NCBI RefSeq assembly: GCF_013344475.1
Contig: NZ_JABUOU010000001.1
Coordinates: 124,001-188,000, forward strand
Direction of reading: 5' to 3'
DNA: 64,000 nucleotides
Source of the DNA: Martelella limonii
GTDB taxonomy: Bacteria; Pseudomonadota; Alphaproteobacteria; Rhizobiales; Rhizobiaceae
Every line of letters begins with the position of its first letter. Within the stretch, counting starts at the first letter, position 1. Below, piece after piece: positions 16,472-24,571 of this stretch. The notes beneath the pieces were generated by a model, which searched no databases, was not told the DNA's origin, and worked only from the letters and a program-made list of their open reading frames with translations. Made by a program: the position numbers and the translations under genes.

Positions 16472-17024
16472 GGCATCTCCCCGTCCTGCCGCCGGCCCTT
16501 CACTGCCAGCCGTCCCGCACGCGATCCGCGCGCGTCAGAACGGCTTGCGCTGCCGAGGGTCGGCCTCTCCCGTCCTGCCTTGAACATTCGGGGCCTTCGG
16601 CGACGGTTATAGCGTCACATCAGGTGATATGCGCCTAAAAAAACGCGTTCAACCCGGGCCTGACCGAATGCCTCCTCCAAGGCATGACATTGTCAGAGCC
16701 TAACGCCAAGAAAGCTGCAACGATACAGAAAATTTCTGACGGGCCTCTGCAGCGGCTGTTCGAGGCAGCAACCGTGCAGACATTCATGCGCGCTACGGCT
16801 GTGTTTGCGATCGCTCACTCGATCTTTGCAATATTCCCGAAAGCGATATTAAATCCAATAAAAACAAATAATTATACGTATTTTTGCATTGCGGTATAAG
16901 CAAGCGCATGTTGCAGGTTCTGTTCTACTAAAGTCGCAACATCGAAAAAAGTCGGATAAAAAGGTTGCTTGCCTACCTGAATTTGCTTACCGTTTTCCGG
17001 CAACGTTTCAGTTGGGAGGACAAG
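16472..17024. promoter_or_regulatory. divergent control region between lacI-type gene and sugar ABC operon
   Basis: 553 bp without a convincing gene. An AT-rich stretch (about 16850-16890) contains AATTATAC|GTATTTTT (16870-16885), a 16-bp imperfect palindrome with the central CG typical of LacI-family operators (6 of 8 positions symmetric). A second exact short palindrome TGACATTGTCA lies at 16685-16695. The ribosome site GGGAGGA (17014-17020) precedes the first operon gene. A 71-codon ORF at 16684-16899 lacks support. Confidence 0.4.
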
Positions 17025-18257
17025 ATGAAACATGCAATTCTCACCGCAGCGCTGGCTGCCGGTGTCGCGATGCCGCTTTCCGCAAGCGCGACCGATCTCG
17101 AAGTAACCCATTGGTGGACATCCGGCGGCGAGGCTGCTGCCGTGAAAGTTCTTGCCGAGAATTTCAACGAAACCGGCAACACCTGGGTCGACAGCGCCAT
17201 TGCCGGATCCGGATCCACGGCCAACCCGATCATCATCAGCCGCATTATCGGCGGCAATCCCATGGGCGCGACCCAGATGAACACCGGCCGAGACGCCGAG
17301 GAGCTCATCAAGGGCGGCCTGATGCTCGACCTGACCGAGCTTGCCGAGAAGGAAGACTGGGCCAGCAAGATCCGTCCCGCCAAGCTTCTCGAAGCGTGCG
17401 AATATGAGGGTCACATCTACTGCGTGCCGATCAATATCCATTCCTGGCAGTGGATGTGGTTGAACCGCCATGTCTTCGAGGACAACGGTATTCCGGTTCC
17501 CACCAACTGGGCAGAGCTTGTTGCTGCCTCGCCCAAGCTGCGTGAAGCCGGCGTCGTGCCGCTTGCAACCGGCCAGCCCTGGCAGGTCGATGGCATCCGC
17601 AACGTGATGCAGGTCGCCCTTGGCGGCGTCGACAACTACCTCGCCGTCAATGGCGAAAAGGACCCGGATGCCGTGATGAGCGATGAAAATCGCGCCATCT
17701 GGGAAGGCTTCGCCGAAGCCCGCGAGATGGTCGACGACGCCTATTCCGGCCGTGACTGGAACGTCGCCACGAATATGGTGATCCAGGGTGATGCCGCAGC
17801 CCAGATCATGGGCGACTGGGCGCAGGGCGAGTTTGCCCAGGCCGGTCAGGAAGCCGGCGTCGACTATGATTGCCTGCCGGGTCTCGGCAACAATGCCGTG
17901 CTTGATACCGGCGGTGACGCCTTCTACTTCCCGAAGACGGATGATCCGGAGATCACGGCCGCCCAGCTTGAGCTTGCCTCGATGCTGGTCTCGCCCGAAA
18001 CCCAGGTTGAGTTCAACCTCGTGAAGGGTTCTCTGCCGGTGCGCGGCGACGTCGACCTCAATGCCGCAAACGCCTGCATGAAGAAGGGTATCGAAATTCT
18101 CGCCGACCCGGACAACGTGCTGCCGTCGACCGAGCAGCTGCTCGATTCCGATACGCAGGGCCAGATTACCGACCTCGCGCTCGAATTCTTCTCTTCCGAC
18201 ATGACGGTCGACGAAGCGATGGAGCGGCAGAAGGAAATCATCGAACAGGCGATGTAA
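17025..18257 (+). CDS. carbohydrate ABC transporter substrate-binding protein (CUT1)
   Basis: 410-aa periplasmic binding protein. The signal peptide of about 22 residues ends ASA-TDL. The mature protein starts LEVTHWWTSGGEAAAVKVL, with AGSGSTANPIIISRIIGGNPM, the paired-Cys segment CEYEGHIYC and MIQGDAAAQIMGDWAQGEF-like segments typical of glucose/mannose-type binding proteins (GtsA/GltI group). ATG at 17025 follows a strong GGGAGGA. It is the first gene of a seven-gene operon. The Trp-rich entrance (HWW) and family placement suggest a hexose, glycoside or short oligosaccharide ligand; the exact sugar is unknown. Confidence 0.9.
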   Translation: MKHAILTAALAAGVAMPLSASATDLEVTHWWTSGGEAAAVKVLAENFNETGNTWVDSAIAGSGSTANPIIISRIIGGNPMGATQMNTGRDAEELIKGGLMLDLTELAEKEDWASKIRPAKLLEACEYEGHIYCVPINIHSWQWMWLNRHVFEDNGIPVPTNWAELVAASPKLREAGVVPLATGQPWQVDGIRNVMQVALGGVDNYLAVNGEKDPDAVMSDENRAIWEGFAEAREMVDDAYSGRDWNVATNMVIQGDAAAQIMGDWAQGEFAQAGQEAGVDYDCLPGLGNNAVLDTGGDAFYFPKTDDPEITAAQLELASMLVSPETQVEFNLVKGSLPVRGDVDLNAANACMKKGIEILADPDNVLPSTEQLLDSDTQGQITDLALEFFSSDMTVDEAMERQKEIIEQAM

Positions 18258-18333
18258 GTCGTCTGGTTGAGCGGCGGGTCGGCGCGATCCGTCCCGCCGC
18301 TTCATCCAAACCAATCTCGTGAGGGGAGCAGCA

Positions 18334-19227
18334 ATGGCTGATGTCGCTCGCCGTCCGATGGGCCTGTTCAAGAATCTGAACGCCAAGATTGCGGCAATCC
18401 CGATGATGCTCACCGCGGTGGTCATCTTCATCGGCTGTACCGCATGGACGGTCATCTACTCGTTCACCGATTCCCGGCTGCTGCCGAGTGAGAATTTCGT
18501 CGGTTTTGCACAATATGATCGCCTGTTCGGCACTACCCGCTGGAATGTGGCGATCGGCAACCTGTTCATTTATGGCGGGTTAAGCCTGATCTTCTCCTTC
18601 GTGGTCGGTTTCATTCTGGCGACGCTTCTCGATCAGAAAATCCGTTTCGAAAATACCTTCCGCACCATCTTCCTCTATCCCTTTGCACTGTCGTTCATCG
18701 TGACGGGTCTGGTGTGGCAATGGATTCTCGATCCCAATCTCGGCCTGCCGAAATTTCTGGACGGGCTGGGTCTGCCCGGCGGCGATTTCGCGTTGCTCGG
18801 CAACAAGCATACAGTCATCTACGCGCTGGTGATTGCGGGCCTATGGCAGGGCACGGGCCTCGTCATGGTGCTGATGCTGGCGGGCCTGCGCGGCATCGAT
18901 GGCGAGATCTGGAAGGCGTCCAAGATCGACGGCATTCCGGCATGGCGGACCTATATCTTCATCGTCATTCCGATGATGCGCGGCGTGTTCGTGACCACGC
19001 TGGTGATCGTCGCCTCCGGCATCGTCCGGGTTTACGATCTGGTCGTCGCAATGACGCAAGGGGGACCGGGCTTCGCCTCGGAAGTGCCGGCGAAATACGT
19101 CTACGACCTGATGTTCCAGCGCGGAAATATCGCGCAGGGGCTCGCCGCCTCGACTGTCATGCTGGTTACCGTGTTCATCATCATCGTGCCGTGGGCGCTG
19201 ATGGAATTCAGAGACAAGAAGAGATAG
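18334..19227 (+). CDS. sugar ABC transporter permease (CUT1, MalF-like)
   Basis: 297-aa inner-membrane permease with about six hydrophobic segments and the cytoplasmic EAA loop ASKIDGIPAWRTYIFIVIPMM that contacts the ATPase. Typical short CUT1 MalF-type length. ATG at 18334 follows GAGGGGAG; an in-frame GTG at 18319 overlaps that site and is less likely. It lies 76 nt after the binding-protein gene and 4 nt before the second permease. Confidence 0.9.
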   Translation: MADVARRPMGLFKNLNAKIAAIPMMLTAVVIFIGCTAWTVIYSFTDSRLLPSENFVGFAQYDRLFGTTRWNVAIGNLFIYGGLSLIFSFVVGFILATLLDQKIRFENTFRTIFLYPFALSFIVTGLVWQWILDPNLGLPKFLDGLGLPGGDFALLGNKHTVIYALVIAGLWQGTGLVMVLMLAGLRGIDGEIWKASKIDGIPAWRTYIFIVIPMMRGVFVTTLVIVASGIVRVYDLVVAMTQGGPGFASEVPAKYVYDLMFQRGNIAQGLAASTVMLVTVFIIIVPWALMEFRDKKR

Positions 19228-19231
19228 GCAG

Positions 19232-20128
19232 ATGGCTGATATCGCTTTGAGCGGACCGTCGGGTCCGCGTCCCAAACGCCGGCTCGCGCCCTCCAGGATC
19301 ATTCTCTATTCCATCCTGTTCGTGGCCGCCGTCTATTACCTGATCCCGCTTTACGTGATGATCGTGACGTCGCTGAAGGGGATGCCGGAAATCCGCATGG
19401 GCAACATTTTCGCGCCCCCGGTGGAGATCACCTTCGAACCGTGGGTGAAGGCGTGGAGCCAGGCCTGTACCGGGCTTTACTGCGAAGGCATCAAGGTCGG
19501 TTTCTGGAACTCGGTGAAGATCACGATACCCGGCATCATCGTCTCGATCGCGGTTGCATCCGTGAATGGCTATGCGCTCGCCAATTGGCGGTTCAAGGGC
19601 TCGGAATTCTTCTTCACCGTGCTGCTCTTCGGCGCCTTCATTCCCTATCAGGTCATGCTCTATCCGCTGGTGATCATCCTGCGCGAACTGCATCTGTTTT
19701 CGACGCTGCCGGGCATCGTGCTGGTGCATACCATCTTCGGCATGCCGATCCTGACGCTGCTGTTCCGCAACTATTTCGCCTCGCTTCCGGAAGAACTGTT
19801 TAAGGCGGCGCGCGTCGATGGCGCGGGGTTCTGGCAGATCTTCTTCAAGATCATGCTGCCGATGTCGCTTCCGATCTTCGTCGTCGGCATGATCATCCAG
19901 ACCACCGGCATCTGGAACGACTTCCTGTTCGGCGTGATCTTCGCCGGCCAGCAGAACTATCCGATGACGGTTCAGCTCAACAACATCGTCAACGCGGTGC
20001 AGGGCGTGAAGGAATACAACGTCAACATGGCGGCGACCCTTCTGACCGGGCTTGTTCCGCTCACCGTTTATTTCGTTTCCGGACCGCTTTTCGTGCGCGG
20101 CATCGCCGCCGGCGCGGTGAAAGGGTAA
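19232..20128 (+). CDS. sugar ABC transporter permease (CUT1, MalG-like)
   Basis: 298-aa second permease of the transporter. It has an N-terminal transmembrane start after PKRRLAPSRIILYSILFVAA, an extracytoplasmic loop with two Cys (QACTGLYCEG) and the EAA loop EELFKAARVDGAGFWQIFFK. It pairs with the preceding permease to form the channel. Its stop directly abuts the ATG of the ATPase gene, indicating translational coupling. Confidence 0.9.
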   Translation: MADIALSGPSGPRPKRRLAPSRIILYSILFVAAVYYLIPLYVMIVTSLKGMPEIRMGNIFAPPVEITFEPWVKAWSQACTGLYCEGIKVGFWNSVKITIPGIIVSIAVASVNGYALANWRFKGSEFFFTVLLFGAFIPYQVMLYPLVIILRELHLFSTLPGIVLVHTIFGMPILTLLFRNYFASLPEELFKAARVDGAGFWQIFFKIMLPMSLPIFVVGMIIQTTGIWNDFLFGVIFAGQQNYPMTVQLNNIVNAVQGVKEYNVNMAATLLTGLVPLTVYFVSGPLFVRGIAAGAVKG

Positions 20129-21226
20129 ATGATGAATACCAGTGTCTCCATCAAGGACCTGTCGCTCTCCTTCGGCGCCGTCGATGTCCTCAAGAATCTC
20201 GATCTCGATATCCATGACGGCGAGTTTCTCGTGCTGCTCGGCTCGTCGGGTTGCGGCAAGTCCACGCTTTTGAACTGCATTGCCGGGCTGCTCGATGTCA
20301 CCGGCGGTCAGATCTTCATCAAGGACAAGAACGTGACCTGGCTGGAGCCGAAGGATCGCGGCATCGGCATGGTGTTCCAGTCCTATGCGCTCTATCCGCA
20401 GATGACGGTCGAAAAGAACCTGTCCTTCGGACTTCAGGTCGCAAAGGTGCCGAAAGAGGAGATCGACAAGCGCGTGAAGCGCGCATCCGAGATCCTGCAG
20501 ATCGAGCCGCTGTTGAAGCGCAAGCCTGCGGAACTTTCGGGCGGACAGCGCCAGCGCGTGGCGATCGGCCGGGCGCTGGTGCGCGATGTCGACGTGTTCC
20601 TGTTCGATGAACCGCTGTCGAACCTCGATGCCAAGCTTCGCTCCGAACTGCGCGTCGAGATCAAGAGGCTGCACCAGTCGCTCAAGAACACGATGATCTA
20701 CGTGACCCACGACCAGATCGAGGCGCTGACGCTTGCCGACCGGATCGCGATCATGCGCGGCGGGGTGATCCAGCAGCTCGACGAGCCGACCACGATCTAC
20801 AATCGCCCGGTGAACCGGTATGTCGCGGGCTTCATCGGCTCGCCGCCGATGAACTTCATGGACGGCGAATTGCGCCGCGACAACGGCAAGACCGTGTTCC
20901 GCACCAATGATCACGACTTTTCGCTCGAGGGTTATGACGCCAACGGCACGCTGCCGGAAAGCGGGAAGGTGACGCTGGGCGTTCGGCCGGAGCATATCGT
21001 CATCGACAAGGCGCTCTCCAGCGAGCACCTGGAAGTGCATGAGGCAATTGTCGACCTGGAGGAGCCGATGGGCGCCGACAGCCTGCTGTGGCTCAAGCAT
21101 GCAGGCCACCTGATCACCGTCAGGGTCAATGGCAATGTCCGCTACAAGGTCGGCCAGAAGATCCGCTTTGCCTTCGACATACCGCTCGCCTCGCTCTTCG
21201 ATGCGGAAAGCGAGCTGCGGCTCTAG
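20129..21226 (+). CDS. sugar ABC transporter ATP-binding protein (UgpC/MalK-like)
   Basis: 365-aa ATPase. Walker A GSSGCGKST (about 38-46), Q-loop FQSYALYPQMTV, signature LSGGQRQRVAIGRALV, Walker B VFLFDEPLSNLDAKLR and switch His in YVTHDQ are all intact. The C-terminal TOBE/MalK-type regulatory domain (about 240-365) includes LGVRPEHI. It energises the two CUT1 permeases upstream. The start is ATG at 20129, immediately after the permease stop; the second ATG at 20132 is equally possible. Confidence 0.92.
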   Translation: MMNTSVSIKDLSLSFGAVDVLKNLDLDIHDGEFLVLLGSSGCGKSTLLNCIAGLLDVTGGQIFIKDKNVTWLEPKDRGIGMVFQSYALYPQMTVEKNLSFGLQVAKVPKEEIDKRVKRASEILQIEPLLKRKPAELSGGQRQRVAIGRALVRDVDVFLFDEPLSNLDAKLRSELRVEIKRLHQSLKNTMIYVTHDQIEALTLADRIAIMRGGVIQQLDEPTTIYNRPVNRYVAGFIGSPPMNFMDGELRRDNGKTVFRTNDHDFSLEGYDANGTLPESGKVTLGVRPEHIVIDKALSSEHLEVHEAIVDLEEPMGADSLLWLKHAGHLITVRVNGNVRYKVGQKIRFAFDIPLASLFDAESELRL

Positions 21227-21302
21227 GCAGTGCCGGTAAAACGCAGAGACAATAACGACAGGGCTCGGCGGCCACAGTGATGGCGGGAGCCGGAGGAAGC
21301 AG

Positions 21303-22064
21303 ATGACAAAACTTGGATTTCAACTTTACAGCGCCCGCAACTACCAGCCGTTTTCCGGGATTTTCAAGAAGCTGGCCGCCGCCGGTTACAGCGAAGTCGA
21401 AGGTTATGGCGCGCTCTACGACGATCTCGATCAGGCTGGCCTGAAGCGGCTGGCTTCCGACCTCGAGGCGATCGGGCTGACCATGCCGACCGGCCATTTC
21501 AGCCTTGCGATGCTGGAAAACGAGCCGGATCGCGTTCTGGAAATCACCTCCGGGCTCAAGATGGACAGCGTGTTCTGCCCTTATCTGATGGCGGAGGACC
21601 GGCCCGCGAGCGCCGACGGCTGGCGCGATTTCGGTGCCCGGCTGGAGAAGGCCGGCGCCCCGGTGCGCGATGCCGGGCTCGTCTTCGGCTGGCACAATCA
21701 CGATTTCGAATTCGCCGCGCTGGAGGATGGCAGCGTGCCGATGCAGCATCTCCTGGAGGGCGGGCCATCGCTTTCGTGGGAAGCGGATATTGCCTGGATC
21801 ATCCGCGGCGGCGCCGATCCCTTCAAGTGGATCGAGGCCTGCAAGGATCGCATCAGCGCCGTGCACGTGAAGGATATCGCGCCCCCGGAGGAAAACGAGG
21901 ACGAAGACGGCTGGGCCGATGTCGGCCACGGCACGGTCAAGTGGAAGGAACTGATGGCGGCGCTGAAGCCGCTCGATATCCGCCATTTCATCGTCGAGCA
22001 CGACAATCCGAACGATATCGACCGTCTGATCGAACGCTCCTACACATCCTTCCAGTCCTTCTGA
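21303..22064 (+). CDS. sugar phosphate isomerase/epimerase (AP-endonuclease-2 fold)
   Basis: 253-aa TIM-barrel protein of the xylose-isomerase-like family. It opens TKLGFQLYSARNYQPF. Candidate metal-site residues are seen in FGWHNHDFEF, LSWEADIAWI, ISAVHVKDIAPP and FIVEHDNP. ATG at 21303 follows GGAGGAAG. It sits 76 nt after the ATPase gene and 12 nt before a Gfo/Idh/MocA gene, clearly within the operon. Members epimerise or isomerise sugars, and some act on 3-keto-glycosides; which reaction this one performs cannot be read from sequence. No glycoside hydrolase is present in the operon. Confidence 0.85.
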   Translation: MTKLGFQLYSARNYQPFSGIFKKLAAAGYSEVEGYGALYDDLDQAGLKRLASDLEAIGLTMPTGHFSLAMLENEPDRVLEITSGLKMDSVFCPYLMAEDRPASADGWRDFGARLEKAGAPVRDAGLVFGWHNHDFEFAALEDGSVPMQHLLEGGPSLSWEADIAWIIRGGADPFKWIEACKDRISAVHVKDIAPPEENEDEDGWADVGHGTVKWKELMAALKPLDIRHFIVEHDNPNDIDRLIERSYTSFQSF

Positions 22065-22076
22065 ACGAGGCATTTC

Positions 22077-23198
22077 ATGACCAGGGAACTTGGTGTCGGC
22101 ATCCTCGGATGCGGCAATATTTCTGCGACCTATTTTTCACTCTCACCACTTTTCGTCGGGCTGAAGGTGCTCGCCTGCGCCGATATCAATCCTGCAGCCG
22201 CCGAGGCGCGGGCTGAGGAGTATGGCGTTCGCGCGCAGAGCGTGGACGAACTGCTCGCCAATGACGAACTTGACGTCATCGTCAACCTCACGATTCCGGG
22301 CGCCCATTACGAGATGTCGAAGCGCATTCTCGAGGCGGGCAAGCATGTTTACTCAGAAAAGCCGCTGGTGCTGTCGGTGGAGGAGGGGAAGGAACTCGGC
22401 CGTATAGCAGACGAAAAGGGGCTATCGGTCGGCTGTGCGCCGGACACGTTTCTCGGCGGCGCCCATCAGCGGGCCCGCAAATATATCGATGAGGGCGGCA
22501 TCGGCAGGGTCACGTCCGGAACATGCCATGTGATGAGCCCGGGCATGGAGATGTGGCATCCCAATCCGGATTTCTTCTTCCTGCCGGGCGGCGGGCCGAT
22601 CCTCGATCTCGGCCCCTATTACATCGCCAATCTCATCAACCTGATTGGACCTGTAAAACGTGTCGCGGCGTTGACCTCCATGGCAAACGAGACCCGCACC
22701 ATCACCTCCAAGCCCCGCCATGGCGAGATCATACCGGTCAAGACCCCGACCAATATCCATGCGCTGCTGGAGTTTGAAAGCGGAGCGACGATTTCGCTGT
22801 CGGCGAGCTGGGACGTGTGGGCGCACCGCCATTCCAACATGGAGCTCTATGGCACGGAGGGGTCTCTGTTCGTGCCGGATCCCAACTTCTTCGGCGGCAA
22901 GCTGGAAGCCGCCGGGCGCGATGGCAGCGTGGTTCTGCTCGGCAGCGACGACCATCCATTCGGCAAGCCGAACCAGAATGACCGCGCCAACTACCGGACC
23001 GCAGGCCTTGCCGATATGGCGGTCGCCCTGATCGAGGGCCGCGATGCCCGCTGCTCGCTTGCCCGCGCGCTCCACGGCGTCGATGTCATGGCGGCGATTT
23101 TGAAATCCGGCGAGACCGGTTCCTTCGTCGAGCTCTCGACTACGTGCACCCAGCCGGCAGCACTCGATGCGGCAGCAGCGGCGGCGCTTTTGCGCTAG
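22077..23198 (+). CDS. Gfo/Idh/MocA family oxidoreductase of the sugar operon
   Basis: 373-aa NAD(P)-dependent dehydrogenase. Rossmann motif VGILGCGNISATY at the N-terminus, NLTIPGAHYEMSKRIL, catalytic-Lys hallmark SEKPL (near 99), and a C-terminal domain with FLPGGGPILDLGPYYIANLINL typical of sugar-oxidising members. It directly follows the isomerase/epimerase gene, a pairing that in other bacteria serves oxidation of a sugar or glycoside hydroxyl to a keto form followed by isomerisation or cleavage. It differs strongly from the other Gfo/Idh/MocA protein at 6774. The Ala-rich C-terminus (AALDAAAAAALLR) is low complexity. Confidence 0.87.
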   Translation: MTRELGVGILGCGNISATYFSLSPLFVGLKVLACADINPAAAEARAEEYGVRAQSVDELLANDELDVIVNLTIPGAHYEMSKRILEAGKHVYSEKPLVLSVEEGKELGRIADEKGLSVGCAPDTFLGGAHQRARKYIDEGGIGRVTSGTCHVMSPGMEMWHPNPDFFFLPGGGPILDLGPYYIANLINLIGPVKRVAALTSMANETRTITSKPRHGEIIPVKTPTNIHALLEFESGATISLSASWDVWAHRHSNMELYGTEGSLFVPDPNFFGGKLEAAGRDGSVVLLGSDDHPFGKPNQNDRANYRTAGLADMAVALIEGRDARCSLARALHGVDVMAAILKSGETGSFVELSTTCTQPAALDAAAAAALLR

Positions 23199-23276
23199 AG
23201 CGCGCGGCGGGCAGGGCGCTTGGCTTTTCTTCTTTGAACAGCCGATGGATCCGCTGAACGCCGATCCCTTTCCTTG

Positions 23277-23311
23277 CGTGTCATGCTCGGGCTCGACCCG
23301 AGGGTGACACG
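23277..23311. repeat. short palindromic intergenic repeat (single copy)
   Basis: Outer arms CGTGTCA (23277-23283) / TGACACG (23305-23311) and inner arms CTCGGG (23286-23291) / CCCGAG (23297-23302). The core is the same as in the two palindromes at 46521-46629. It lies inside the operon between the oxidoreductase and aldo/keto reductase genes. Confidence 0.65.
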
Positions 23312-23411
23312 GAGAACGGGGTGAGATATTTCCAGAAGCAGAGGCGGGCCGCGTTCTGCGGCCCTTGCCATGATCGGGCCTAACTGGTCCCCGCAAGTTC
23401 AGGATGAGATG

Positions 23412-24461
23412 ATGAGTTGGACCCCTTCTAAAACGCGCTACGATACGATGAAATACAATCGCTGCGGCGCTTCGGGCCTCAAGCTTCCGGCGATTTCCCT
23501 TGGCCTCTGGCACAATTTCGGAGACGATACCGAGCGCCAGCGCAAGGTCGCGATCTGCCAGACGGCGTTTGATGCCGGTATCACCCATTTCGACCTCGCC
23601 AACAATTACGGACCGCCCGCCGGTTCTGCCGAGAAGGCCTTCGGCGATATCCTGCGCAACGAGTTTGCAGGCCTGCGCGACGAGTTGATCATCTCTTCCA
23701 AGGCCGGCTACGGCATGTGGGAAGGGCCCTATGGCGAATGGGGCAGCCGCAAGAACCTGATTGCCTCCTGCGACCAGAGCCTGAAGCGGCTCGGCCTCGA
23801 CTATGTCGACATCTTCTATTCGCATCGTTTCGACCCGGATACGCCGCTTGAGGAAACCATGATGGCGCTCGACCAGATCGTCCGCTCGGGCAAGGCGCTC
23901 TATGTCGGCATCTCCTCCTATAATTCGGACCGCACGCGCGAGGCCTACCGGATACTCAAGGAGCTGAAGACGCCCTTCGTCATCCACCAGCCGAGCTATT
24001 CGATGATCAATCGCTGGGTGGAGGAGGACGGCCTCCTCGATACGCTGGAAGAACTGAAGCTCGGTTCGATCGTGTTCTCGCCGCTCGCGCAGGGGATGCT
24101 GACGTCGAAATATCTGAAGGGGGTGCCCGAGGGAAGCCGCGCCACCCAGGGCAAGTCGCTGCGTCAGGAATTCCTGCGCGACGAGACGCTGGAACGGATC
24201 CGTTCTCTGAACGCGATTGCCGAGCGGCGCGGCCAGTCGCTCGCGCAGATGGCGCTCGCCTGGGTGCTTCGGGGGGGAAGGGTGACGACCGCGCTGATCG
24301 GCGCAAGCCGGCCCGAGCAGGTGCTCGATTGCGTCAAGGCGCTCGACAATCCCGATTTCTCCGATGCGGAGCTCGCCGAGATCGATCAGTATGCCCGTGA
24401 GGCGGATATCAACCTCTGGGCCAAGTCTGCGGAGCGCAAGGGCCCCGAACGGAAGAAGTAG
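23412..24461 (+). CDS. aldo/keto reductase (YghZ/GPR-like)
   Basis: 349-aa NADPH-dependent aldo/keto reductase. The tetrad is visible: Asp and Tyr in THFDLANNYGPP, Lys in IISSKAGYG, His in DIFYSHRFD. The start MSWTPSKTRYDTMKYNRCG closely follows the L-glyceraldehyde-3-phosphate reductase YghZ layout, including LPAISLGLWHNFGDD and NRWVEEDGLLDTLEE. ATG at 23412 is preceded by AGGA (23401-23404); the upstream open frame is noncoding. The 213-bp gap from the preceding gene contains a palindromic repeat, so it may be co-transcribed or separately expressed. A role in reducing a keto or aldehyde product of the sugar pathway is an inference. Confidence 0.88.
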   Translation: MSWTPSKTRYDTMKYNRCGASGLKLPAISLGLWHNFGDDTERQRKVAICQTAFDAGITHFDLANNYGPPAGSAEKAFGDILRNEFAGLRDELIISSKAGYGMWEGPYGEWGSRKNLIASCDQSLKRLGLDYVDIFYSHRFDPDTPLEETMMALDQIVRSGKALYVGISSYNSDRTREAYRILKELKTPFVIHQPSYSMINRWVEEDGLLDTLEELKLGSIVFSPLAQGMLTSKYLKGVPEGSRATQGKSLRQEFLRDETLERIRSLNAIAERRGQSLAQMALAWVLRGGRVTTALIGASRPEQVLDCVKALDNPDFSDAELAEIDQYAREADINLWAKSAERKGPERKK

Positions 24462-24480
24462 CCGAGATCAGTGTGGGCTG

Positions 24481-24525
24481 AAAAAAAAAAGGGGCCTGCG
24501 GGGGGGCACAACTCACCCGCAGGCC
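24481..24525 (-). terminator. rho-independent terminator of znuA
   Basis: Perfect 10-bp stem GGCCTGCGGG (24493-24502) / CCCGCAGGCC (24516-24525) with a 13-nt loop. It is flanked by ten A (24481-24490), which read as a U-run after the hairpin on the minus strand. It lies 47 nt beyond the znuA stop. Confidence 0.85.
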
Positions 24526-24571
24526 GTATCGTCCCGGCCATGCGCGTCCGGGACGATCTGCTTGCGGGCGA

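Noticed and set aside
16684-16899. 71-codon ORF in the lacI-ABC control region
   Set aside because: No ribosome site, no family resemblance, and it overlaps the probable operator/promoter.
19208-21109. 633-codon frame antisense to the sugar permease and ATPase genes
   Set aside because: Shadow of conserved ABC transporter genes; no start signal.
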